Origin: Dyadobacter beijingensis DSM 21582
GTDB lineage: Bacteria > Bacteroidota > Bacteroidia > Cytophagales > Spirosomataceae
Direction: 5' to 3'
NCBI RefSeq assembly: GCF_000382205.1
Contig: NZ_KB907787.1
Location: 473,176 to 537,175 of the forward strand
DNA: 64,000 bases
Made by a program: the position numbers and the translations under genes. Positions 28,355 through 35,959 of this stretch are shown piece by piece; within the stretch, counting starts at the first letter, position 1, and each line of letters starts with the position of its first letter. The notes under the pieces were generated by a model. That model made no database searches. It was given only the letters and a program-made list of their open reading frames with translations, and was not told where the DNA came from.

Positions 28355-28812
28355 ATGTAGAACTCCGAGGTGTGCTTGATCTCCTTCAATACGAAGGTGC
28401 TGTTGAGCACGCCTATGTTGTCGATTTTCGACAGTTTGTACTTCACAAAATCATGGTACTCGTCGAGGCTGGCGACGTTTATTTTCAACAGAAAATCGAC
28501 CTGCCCGGCCATGTGGTAGCATTCCTGCACCTCGTGCAGGTTCTGGATCTCCTGCTCGAACTTCTCGATAAATGCCTCGTTATGGTAGCGCATGGACACC
28601 TGGCAGATGGTCGTCACGTGCCTGTTAATGAGCTTTTTATCGAGAATAGCTACATATTGCTTAATGTAGCCGAGACTTTCCAGCCTTCTGATCCGTTCGT
28701 ACACCGGCGACACCGTGAGGTTGAGCATCGTCGCGATTTCTTTCGTCGTTTTTTTTGCGTCTTTTTGCAGGATGCGAAGGATTTTGGTATCGATTTTGTC
28801 CAACTGTTCCAT
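28351..28812 (-). CDS. Lrp/AsnC-family transcriptional regulator
   Basis: A 153-aa regulator. The N-terminal winged helix (about 1-60) contains LDKIDTKILRILQKDAKKTT and NLTVSPVYERIRRLESLG. The C-terminal RAM/AsnC ligand-binding domain (about 65-150) contains ECYHMAGQVDFLLKI. It is divergent from tdh-kbl across a 172-base region, which makes it a likely regulator of threonine catabolism responding to an amino acid (inference from position). Confidence 0.93.
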   Translation of the reverse strand: MEQLDKIDTKILRILQKDAKKTTKEIATMLNLTVSPVYERIRRLESLGYIKQYVAILDKKLINRHVTTICQVSMRYHNEAFIEKFEQEIQNLHEVQECYHMAGQVDFLLKINVASLDEYHDFVKYKLSKIDNIGVLNSTFVLKEIKHTSEFYI

Positions 28813-28984
28813 GGGGCAATAATATTTACTGGTGGGGCATTTGTTTCAGGCTTCAAAAAGTAAATTTTGCTTCAAAAATCAAATAGTGTGGTAATGTTTC
28901 CTGCAAAACAGACCATTTGTTGAAAATAATTTTCGCAAATGGGAAATTGCGAGTGATTTATGCTTTACCCAAAAGTTGTTTTTT
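28813..28984. promoter_or_regulatory. divergent lrp / tdh promoter region
   Basis: This region holds a near direct repeat GCTTCAAAAA at about 28850-28859 and 28869-28878, with promoter-like TAAATTTTGC between them. A partial palindrome GCAAATGGGAAATTGC lies at 28935-28950. AT-rich half-sites of this sort are compatible with Lrp binding. No experimental support is implied. Confidence 0.4.
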
Positions 28985-29938
28985 ATGAAAACGGACAGCG
29001 TTTTAGTAATAGGAGCAAACGGGCAGATCGGTTCTGTTCTGGTGGAATATCTGAGGGGAATTTACGGATTGGGGAAGGTTGTGGCGACGGACATCCGCAT
29101 GCCCGAATTCCCTACCGGGATTTTTGAACAACTCGACGCGACGAATGCGGGTGAAGTGGCCGCTATCGTGCGCAAATATGGCGTTACGCAAATTTACCAT
29201 CTGGCCGCCATCCTCTCGGCAAAAGGCGAGCAGGACCCATTGCGAACGTGGCAGATCAATATGCAAACCTATTTCAATGTGCTCGAAGTAGCTCGCGAGA
29301 ATGGGGTGAGCAAGGTTTTCTACCCAAGTTCTATTGCCGTTTTCGGTGATCGTGTGGACGCTTTGGCTGAGCAATGGTCATACCTCGACCCGGCGACGGT
29401 TTACGGCATTAGTAAGGCGGCTGGCGAGAATTGGTCGAACTACTATTTCAAGCGCTATGGCGTGGATATCCGATCGCTGCGGTACCCGGGCATTATCGGG
29501 CACCAGTCGATGCCGGGCGGCGGCACTACCGATTATGCCGTCGATATTTACCATAAGGCAGTAAAGGGCGAGGCATTCGAATGCTTTTTGAAACCCGAAA
29601 CCACATTGCCGATGATTTACATCAGCGATGCCATGGACGCTACCGTGCGCCTGATGGAAGCCCCCGCCGAGAAGATATCGGTCAGAACTTCCTATAACCT
29701 CGCGGGCATGAGCTTCTCGCCGCAGGAGATCGCGCAAAGCATTCAAAAGATCATCCCCGGATTTGACATTACCTACAAACCCGACTTCCGCCAGGCTATC
29801 GCCGACTCGTGGCCGCAGGAAATCGACGACGCCCAGGCCCGCAAAGACTGGGGGTGGCGCCCGGCCTACTCACTCGATAAGATGACGGAGGAGATGATCA
29901 GTGAGTTGCGGAAAAAGTATCATTTGGTGAAGAGCTAA
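28985..29938 (+). CDS. L-threonine 3-dehydrogenase, short-chain (epimerase-like) type
   Basis: A 317-aa extended short-chain dehydrogenase that oxidises threonine to 2-amino-3-ketobutyrate. The NAD motif IGANGQIGS is at residues 9-17, the active-site Ser in YPSSIAVFG and the Tyr-Lys pair in VYGISKAAGE. SLRYPGIIG and PMIYISDAMDAT are typical of the threonine dehydrogenase branch. The next gene is kbl, which uses its unstable product. The ATG at 28985 is preferred; a TTG three codons earlier is also in frame. Confidence 0.92.
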   Translation: MKTDSVLVIGANGQIGSVLVEYLRGIYGLGKVVATDIRMPEFPTGIFEQLDATNAGEVAAIVRKYGVTQIYHLAAILSAKGEQDPLRTWQINMQTYFNVLEVARENGVSKVFYPSSIAVFGDRVDALAEQWSYLDPATVYGISKAAGENWSNYYFKRYGVDIRSLRYPGIIGHQSMPGGGTTDYAVDIYHKAVKGEAFECFLKPETTLPMIYISDAMDATVRLMEAPAEKISVRTSYNLAGMSFSPQEIAQSIQKIIPGFDITYKPDFRQAIADSWPQEIDDAQARKDWGWRPAYSLDKMTEEMISELRKKYHLVKS

Positions 29939-29946
29939 AAGTTAAA

Positions 29947-30030
29947 AGTTTATGAGTTTAGGGTACATTTTAAACTCATAAACTCTTCAATCCTAAACTT
30001 TGAACTCATACACTCATAAACTCATAACTT
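29947..30030. repeat. inverted and direct AACTCATA repeats between tdh and kbl
   Basis: A perfect 14-base inverted repeat (arms 29947-29960 and 29971-29984, core TTTATGAGTTTA). It is followed by direct ACTCATA copies at 30004, 30013 and 30020, the last ending just before the kbl ATG. The transcript would form a hairpin in the intercistronic region. There is no T-run, so it is not a normal terminator. Confidence 0.75.
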
Positions 30031-31218
30031 ATGTACGGCAACATTCAAGAACAACTCGCCGGTGAACTGGAAGCAATCCGTTCTGCGGGATTATATAAAA
30101 AGGAGCGCGTGATCACGACGCCGCAGGCGGCGCATATTGCGACAACCGATGGCGCGGATGTGCTTAACTTTTGTGCAAACAATTACCTCGGCCTGTCGTC
30201 GCACCCGGATGTGATCCAGGCGGGTATCGAGGCCATTCATACGCATGGTTTCGGAATGTCGTCGGTGCGGTTTATTTGCGGCACGCAGGACATTCACAAG
30301 GTGCTGGAACGCAAAACAGCCGAATTCCTTGGCACGGAGGATTGCATTCTCTACGCCGCCGCTTTCGATGCGAACGGCGGGGTGTTCGAGCCTTTGCTGA
30401 ACGAGCAGGATGCCATCATTTCCGACGAGCTGAACCACGCGTCGATCATCGACGGCGTGCGGCTTTGCAAGGCGAAACGCTTCCGCTATAAGCACAACGA
30501 CATGGCCGACCTGGAAAAGCAGCTGCAAGATGCCCAGGGCAGCCGCCGCATTCTCGTCGTGACCGACGGCGTGTTCTCGATGGATGGTACCATTGCGCGG
30601 CTTGACAAAATCTGCGACCTGGCCGAGCAATACGAAGCTATGGTCATGATCGACGAATGCCACGCCACGGGTTTCATGGGCAAAACCGGTCGCGGTACGC
30701 ACGAATTCCGCAATGTAATGGGCCGCATCGATATTATTACCGGCACTTACGGTAAGGCATTGGGCGGCGCGTCCGGCGGGTTTACGGCTGCGAAAAAAGA
30801 GATCGTAGAGATTCTGCGCCAGCGTTCAAGGCCGTATTTGTTTTCCAACACATTGGCCCCGTCCATTGTAGGCGCTTCCATCAAAGTGCTCGATTTGCTT
30901 ACCTCATCTACTGCCCTGCGCGACAAGCTGGAACGCAATGCGCAATATTTCCGCAAAGCCATGACCGAAGCGGGCTTCGATATTCTGCCGGGCGAGCACC
31001 CCATTGTGCCGATTATGCTGTACGAAGCGACATTGGCGCAGGATTTCGCCGCCAAACTGCTCGAAGAAGGCATTTACGTGATCGGGTTCTTCTACCCGGT
31101 AGTGCCGCAGGGCAAGGCGCGCATCCGCGTACAAATCTCCGCCGGGCACGAGCAGGAAGACCTGGAAAAGGCCGTTGCGGCGTTTACGAAGGTTGGGCAG
31201 ACGTTGGGCGTGATTTAG
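30031..31218 (+). CDS. kbl: glycine C-acetyltransferase (2-amino-3-ketobutyrate CoA ligase)
   Basis: A 395-aa PLP enzyme of the alpha-oxoamine synthase family that splits 2-amino-3-ketobutyrate with CoA to glycine and acetyl-Co[17 protein letters not shown] and [13 protein letters not shown] are family blocks. [10 protein letters not shown] holds the PLP-contacting Asp and His, and [12 protein letters not shown] the Schiff-base Lys. Length is normal. With the upstream dehydrogenase it forms the threonine-to-glycine pathway. A terminator follows. Confidence 0.95.
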   Translation: MYGNIQEQLAGELEAIRSAGLYKKERVITTPQAAHIATTDGADVLNFCANNYLGLSSHPDVIQAGIEAIHTHGFGMSSVRFICGTQDIHKVLERKTAEFLGTEDCILYAAAFDANGGVFEPLLNEQDAIISDELNHASIIDGVRLCKAKRFRYKHNDMADLEKQLQDAQGSRRILVVTDGVFSMDGTIARLDKICDLAEQYEAMVMIDECHATGFMGKTGRGTHEFRNVMGRIDIITGTYGKALGGASGGFTAAKKEIVEILRQRSRPYLFSNTLAPSIVGASIKVLDLLTSSTALRDKLERNAQYFRKAMTEAGFDILPGEHPIVPIMLYEATLAQDFAAKLLEEGIYVIGFFYPVVPQGKARIRVQISAGHEQEDLEKAVAAFTKVGQTLGVI

Positions 31219-31249
31219 ACCACATTTCAATAGCTAAAACCGATAAAAC

Positions 31250-31282
31250 AAAGCCGATACCGGATTCCGGTACCGGCTTTTT
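31250..31282. terminator. terminator between kbl and the convergent transglutaminase gene
   Basis: A hairpin pairing AAAGCCG with CGGCTTT and TACCGG with CCGGTA, with one internal mismatch, followed by TTTTT on the plus strand. It lies 3 bases from the transglutaminase stop codon. Confidence 0.85.
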
Positions 31283-31285
31283 GTC

Positions 31286-32086
31286 CTATTGCTCCGGTTC
31301 CAGGAGCTCTACTTCTACATGCAGGGATTGCAACGTGGCATTCCCGTACTGCGTCACCATCGCCACGTCGGCGGCGTCGCGGCCGTGGGCGATTTCAATG
31401 CGGTAACCTTCGGTCTTTTCCTGCACCGCATCGAATGTGTACCACTCGCCGCCGATAAACACCTCAAACCACGCATGCAGGTCCATATCCTTCAATTTAT
31501 CGAGGTAACCTACCGTCATCCGGGTGGGAATGCAGAGGTTTCGGCATAATGCGATAGCCAAATGCGTAAAATCGCGGCACACGCCTACACGGCTGCGGGC
31601 GGTATCGAGGGCCGTGGTGGAGGCATCGGACATGCCGTATTGATACCTTACATTGTTATGAATCCAGCTGCGGATGGCTTCCACCTGGTCGTAACCGGGC
31701 GTGAGGTTACCAGCGATTTCCATCGCCAGCATATTGACTTCGTGCAGATCAGACTGGCAGTAGCGGCTCGGCAGAATGTAATGCATCACTTCATCGGGCA
31801 GGTCCCCTACCAGCATATACGCAGGTGCAGGGTTCGGTATGGGCTTCGTAGGGCTTACCTGCGCCTGTACTTCCGTAGAAATGGTAACTCTCCCGACCGG
31901 TAAAATGGTGCGCTGGCAGGGGTTACCGTACAGATCGGTGTATTCCGAAAACGGTACCGACGGCTCGATATTGAAACCTTCCTGTATGATCGATTGGCCT
32001 TCCTGGCGGCGGGGGCGTAACATGGTCGTTACGGTGGTGGGGGCATACACGTCGTACGTGAATATGCTTCTTCCCTTCATTTTCAT
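31286..32086 (-). CDS. transglutaminase-like cysteine protease-fold protein
   Basis: A 266-aa cytoplasmic protein. The N-terminal beta region (about 1-90) resembles the bacterial transglutaminase-like N-terminal domain (SEYTDLYGNPCQRTI). The core holds the catalytic triad: Cys in RVGVCRDFTHLA, His in DLHAWFEVF and Asp in WYTFDA. Members of this family are often encoded with alpha-E proteins, an ATP-grasp enzyme and the Anbu protease. Here alpha-E and Anbu lie about 5.7 kb away on the other strand. Confidence 0.88.
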   Translation of the reverse strand: MKMKGRSIFTYDVYAPTTVTTMLRPRRQEGQSIIQEGFNIEPSVPFSEYTDLYGNPCQRTILPVGRVTISTEVQAQVSPTKPIPNPAPAYMLVGDLPDEVMHYILPSRYCQSDLHEVNMLAMEIAGNLTPGYDQVEAIRSWIHNNVRYQYGMSDASTTALDTARSRVGVCRDFTHLAIALCRNLCIPTRMTVGYLDKLKDMDLHAWFEVFIGGEWYTFDAVQEKTEGYRIEIAHGRDAADVAMVTQYGNATLQSLHVEVELLEPEQ

Positions 32087-32269
32087 GTATGAGTCGGATT
32101 AGTATTTGAGTTCAATGTAATGATGCATAGTTATTTAAAAATTACGTGCCATTTATTTTATCGTGAACATGCGCAAAGACCAGAATTAAATCCATTTTAT
32201 CGACGTTTGTATGTCAGGAATGCTAATTTTAGAGCGAGTAGTATTTAGTGAAATTTAAATAATACATCT

Positions 32270-32803
32270 ATGGCAGTTACAAAATGGATTGTAGACCCTA
32301 CGCACTCCGAAGTGCAATTCAAGATCAAACACCTCGTGATTTCAACCATCACCGGTTCGTTCAAGAACTTTGAGGGCGGGGCTACTTCGGATTTGAATAA
32401 CTTCGAAAACGCGGAAATACATTTCTCACTCGACGTGAGCAGTATCGATACCAACGTGGAAATGCGCGATGCCCATTTGCGGTCGGCGGATTTCTTCGAT
32501 GCCGAGCAATATCCGCACATTACTTTTCAATCCAACTATTTTCATCAGGTAAAAGGCGATAATTACAAGCTTTCGGGCCTCCTTACCCTGAAAGGTATTA
32601 CGAAGCCCATCGAGCTCGACGCCGAATACGGCGGGGCCGAGAAGGATGCGAACGGAAACACGCGCATCGGTTTCGAGGTGGAGGGCCGTCTGAGCCGCCA
32701 GGAATTTGGCCTCAACTACATGCAGCTGACCGATTCGGGCGGCCTGGTAATTGGCGAGGACGTGAAGCTGATCGCGAATATTCAGCTCGTAAAACAGCCC
32801 TGA
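32270..32803 (+). CDS. YceI-family lipid-binding-like protein
   Basis: A 177-aa lipocalin-like barrel. It starts WIVDPTHSEVQFKIKHLV, the YceI signature, and contains RSADFFDAEQYPHITF and SGLLTLKGITKPIELD. YceI proteins bind isoprenoid chains. This copy lacks a signal peptide, so it is probably cytoplasmic, unlike E. coli YceI. It is a single-gene unit with its own terminator. Confidence 0.93.
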   Translation: MAVTKWIVDPTHSEVQFKIKHLVISTITGSFKNFEGGATSDLNNFENAEIHFSLDVSSIDTNVEMRDAHLRSADFFDAEQYPHITFQSNYFHQVKGDNYKLSGLLTLKGITKPIELDAEYGGAEKDANGNTRIGFEVEGRLSRQEFGLNYMQLTDSGGLVIGEDVKLIANIQLVKQP

Positions 32804-32836
32804 AGCGCTTTCGACAAACATTTAATGCCCAAAAGG

Positions 32837-32876
32837 TACCCGGCATGAACCGAAACCAGGTTTGCCGGGTATTTTT
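32837..32876 (+). terminator. intrinsic terminator after yceI-like gene
   Basis: A perfect 9-base inverted repeat (TACCCGGCA at 32837-32845, complement at 32863-32871) followed by TTTTT. Confidence 0.88.
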
Positions 32877-32941
32877 GTGATCAATAGAAAACAGGACCTC
32901 CCGTCTTTTCCTTCAAACCTGAACTCCACTATACGCAATCC

Positions 32942-34294
32942 ATGAAATTGCTTCGCATTGTACTCAAAGTTATAGGCATATTCCTGCTCGTGCTGGTAAT
33001 CGCCATTGCCACGATGATCACGACGATGGACGACACGCCGTATCAGCAAATGGCTTATTATAAAGAATGGAAAACGCTGATCGGCGGCGTAAAAGTGACT
33101 CCGGCAGACACGGCCGGCGCTTTGCGGGCCGGTTGGGCCAAAGTAAACATCACACCCGCAACGCCAACACCCACGGCGGGCTACGGCAACCGGCGCGGCA
33201 AACCCTACACCGCCGTGCACGACTCCGTATACGTGCGTGCGATGGTGATCGACAATGGCCATACCAAAGCCGCCATCATCGCGGCCGACCTGCTCATCAT
33301 CCCGCCCACCGTCATTAAGGTATTGAAAGAGAAGCTGAAACCGGGCGATATTCCGTTTGACCAGATCTATTTCGGAGCCACGCACAGCCACAACAGCGTC
33401 GGCGGTTGGGGAACGGGCATTTCGTCGCTGTTCTTTTCGGGAAAGTATGACCCTGCTATTGTGGAAAACCTTGCCAATGCATTTCACCAGGCCATTGCCG
33501 ACGCGCAGAAAAGGGTAGAACCTGTGCAGCTGACATACCTCGAATCGCTCGACTCGCTGGATATCCGCAACCGGCTGGTAGGCGAGGAGGGAGGCATCGA
33601 CCCCGAGATCCGGTCGGCGGCATTTGTTACCCGAAGCGGGCAGAAGGCCATTCTCAGCTCATTCGCGGCACATTCCACGGTATTGAATTCCAAAAACATC
33701 GTCCTCTCCCGCGACTACCCAGGCATGCTCGTGGACTCGCTGGAAAAGGGACGCTACAATTTCGCGATGTACATGGCCGGGGCGGTAGGCAGCATGGGGC
33801 CGATCGAAAAAGGTACGGATGATTTCGATGAGGTGAAAAACCAGGCATTCGGCGTGCAGAATGCATTGCTGTCACCTGCAACCACAAGGGAGGACGCGAA
33901 GAGCGCAATCGTGGAAACGCTGACGTTGCCCCTGCCGCTCCGTGAACCCACGCCGCGCCTGACGATGAACATCGTACTCCGGCCGTGGGCATTCAAAAAG
34001 GCATTCGGCGAATATCCCGTGTTTGTAAAAGCATTGCGCGTGGGCAACATTCTCATGGTAGGCATGCCCTGCGACTTTTCCGGCGAGCTCACCGCCAGCC
34101 TCGATGCTTATGCGAAAACCAAGGGCCTGAACCTGATGGTGACGAGCTTTAACGGCGGCTATATCGGCTACATAACCCACGATAAGTATTTCAACCGCGA
34201 TTTGTACGAAACAAAAACCATGAGCTGGTACGGGCCGTACAATGGCGCCTACTTGCAGGAAGTGATCAAAGATATTATCGATAAATTATCCTAA
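32942..34294 (+). CDS. neutral/alkaline ceramidase-like membrane-anchored hydrolase
   Basis: A 450-aa protein with an N-terminal hydrophobic anchor (about 5-27). It matches the N-terminal catalytic domain of neutral ceramidases: RAGWAKVNITP, a metal-site motif GATHSHNSVGG, SSFAAHSTVL, and AGAVGSMGP where ceramidases have GAAGD. The second metal motif is FNGGYIGYI. The C-terminal Ig-like domain of true ceramidases is missing, as in many Bacteroidota homologues. Since these bacteria may contain sphingolipids, a ceramide-like amide is a possible substrate (inference). The next gene follows after 12 bases. Confidence 0.82.
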   Translation: MKLLRIVLKVIGIFLLVLVIAIATMITTMDDTPYQQMAYYKEWKTLIGGVKVTPADTAGALRAGWAKVNITPATPTPTAGYGNRRGKPYTAVHDSVYVRAMVIDNGHTKAAIIAADLLIIPPTVIKVLKEKLKPGDIPFDQIYFGATHSHNSVGGWGTGISSLFFSGKYDPAIVENLANAFHQAIADAQKRVEPVQLTYLESLDSLDIRNRLVGEEGGIDPEIRSAAFVTRSGQKAILSSFAAHSTVLNSKNIVLSRDYPGMLVDSLEKGRYNFAMYMAGAVGSMGPIEKGTDDFDEVKNQAFGVQNALLSPATTREDAKSAIVETLTLPLPLREPTPRLTMNIVLRPWAFKKAFGEYPVFVKALRVGNILMVGMPCDFSGELTASLDAYAKTKGLNLMVTSFNGGYIGYITHDKYFNRDLYETKTMSWYGPYNGAYLQEVIKDIIDKLS

Positions 34295-34306
34295 ACCGCA
34301 ACTGAT

Positions 34307-35392
34307 ATGAGAACACTCGCATTCCTTTTCCTGGCATTCCTCAGCCTTACTTCCATGGCCCAGAAACCCGTTCGCGTGGCGGTAGCAGGGCTAAGCCACG
34401 GCCACGTAGGCTGGATTTTTAACCGGAAAGACAAAACCGACATTCAGCTGGTAGGCATCTGGGAAACGAACCCCGATCTGGTGAAACAGTTTACCGAACG
34501 CTACAAGCTCGATCCGAAACTGTTTTATTCAGACCTGAATAAAATGCTCGATGAGACGAAACCGGAAGCCGTTTCTGCATTCGGGGCGATCAGCGAGCAC
34601 GTGGTGGTGGTTCGCGCCTGTGCGCCGAGGAAAGTGAATGTGATGGTGGAAAAGCCGCTGGCGACGACATTTGCCGATGCAAAGGAAATCCAGAAGCTGG
34701 CAACGCAGAACAATATCCACGTTTTGACCAACTACGAAACCTCCTGGTACGCAAGCAACCAGCATGTGAACCAGCTCATTCAGGACGGTAAGCTGGGCGA
34801 AATCCGGAAAGTAATGGTCAACGACGGCCATCAGGGGCCCAAGGAAATCGGGGTGAGCAAGGAGTTTTTCGCTATTTTGACCGATCCGGTGAAAAACGGT
34901 GCCGGCGCGTTGGTCGACTTTGGCTGCTATGGCGCCAACCTCATGACCTGGCTCATGAAAGGGGAGCGGCCCATTTCGGTCACCGCCGCGACGCACCAGA
35001 ACAAGCCGGATATCTACAAGAATGTCGACGATGAGGCGTCCATTATCCTGCAATATCCCAAGGCGCAATGCATTATCCAGGGCTCCTGGAACTGGTCATT
35101 TGCCAGAAAGGACATGGAAGTATATGGCAATAAAGGCTATGCCGTGGCCGTGAATGCGACCACCGTTCGCCAGCGCTTACAGGAAAAAGCACCGGAAGAA
35201 ACATTGAAACTAGATCCGCGCCCGGCCCCTTATACCGATCCGTTCTCTGTGCTGGCCGACGTCGTGCAGGGGCGTCTGAAACTCGATCAGAACGATTTGT
35301 ACGGGCTGCCGGTGAATGTGACCGTCGTAGAAATACTGGAAACGGCCAAAGAGGCTGCTAAAACCGGTAAAACCATCTTTTTGAAAAAATAA
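34307..35392 (+). CDS. exported Gfo/Idh/MocA-family oxidoreductase
   Basis: A 361-aa protein with a Sec-type signal peptide (1-18, ending SMAQ) and no twin-arginine. The Rossmann segment is RVAVAGLSHGHVGW, which departs from the usual GxGxxG. EKPLATTFADAKEIQKLA is the family EKP motif, and the C-terminal alpha/beta domain follows at about 130-350. An NAD(P)-dependent sugar or polyol enzyme in the periplasm is puzzling unless cofactor is bound before export. It is grouped with the ceramidase-like gene and the thioesterase gene with short gaps. Confidence 0.85.
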   Translation: MRTLAFLFLAFLSLTSMAQKPVRVAVAGLSHGHVGWIFNRKDKTDIQLVGIWETNPDLVKQFTERYKLDPKLFYSDLNKMLDETKPEAVSAFGAISEHVVVVRACAPRKVNVMVEKPLATTFADAKEIQKLATQNNIHVLTNYETSWYASNQHVNQLIQDGKLGEIRKVMVNDGHQGPKEIGVSKEFFAILTDPVKNGAGALVDFGCYGANLMTWLMKGERPISVTAATHQNKPDIYKNVDDEASIILQYPKAQCIIQGSWNWSFARKDMEVYGNKGYAVAVNATTVRQRLQEKAPEETLKLDPRPAPYTDPFSVLADVVQGRLKLDQNDLYGLPVNVTVVEILETAKEAAKTGKTIFLKK

Positions 35393-35395
35393 ACA

Positions 35396-35959
35396 ATGCT
35401 TATGGAGCCCAGGCCCGTCAGTTTCTCCCAGACTACCCTTACCGAATTGATGATCCCTTCCTACGCCAACTTCGGCGGGAAAATACACGGGGGGATATTG
35501 CTCTCGCTGATCGACAAGGTCGCGTATGCGTGCGCGACGCGCCATGCGGGCACCTATTGCGTGACGGTTTCGGTGGATGCGGTGGATTTTCTGGAACCGG
35601 TGGAGGTAGGCGATCTCGTGTCGCTGCACGCATCGGTGAACTATGTCGGCCGGACTTCGCTCGTAGTGGGTATTCGTGTGGTGGCTGAAAACGTCAGGAA
35701 CCGCACGGTGCGGCATACGAATACTTCCTATGTGACAATGGTTGCCAAAGACGACAATAACAAGCCTACCGTGGTGCCTGAACTGCTGCTGGAAAACGAG
35801 GGCGATGCGCGCCGTTTTCTGGAAGCGATCAAACGGCGGGAGTTGAAGGAACAGTACCGAGACGCGTTCGACAATGCCAAAACGCGTCTCGATGTATATC
35901 AGAATCTGATCAAACTGGAAAACCAGCGCTGCGTGATCGGGTTTGATACGGATGTTTAG
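35396..35959 (+). CDS. acyl-CoA thioesterase, hotdog fold
   Basis: A 187-aa YciA/BFIT-like thioesterase that hydrolyses acyl-CoA esters. The hotdog helix motif is NFGGKIHGGILLSLIDKVAY, followed by VTVSVDAVDFLEPVEVGD. A helical extension of about 50 residues follows the hotdog domain. It starts 4 bases after the oxidoreductase stop, and its own stop overlaps the convergent HerA-like gene by 4 bases. Confidence 0.92.
   Translation: MLMEPRPVSFSQTTLTELMIPSYANFGGKIHGGILLSLIDKVAYACATRHAGTYCVTVSVDAVDFLEPVEVGDLVSLHASVNYVGRTSLVVGIRVVAENVRNRTVRHTNTSYVTMVAKDDNNKPTVVPELLLENEGDARRFLEAIKRRELKEQYRDAFDNAKTRLDVYQNLIKLENQRCVIGFDTDV

Noticed and set aside
29947..29984. Rho-independent terminator after tdh
   Set aside because: The stem is AT-rich and no T-run follows; kbl in the same pathway lies directly downstream.
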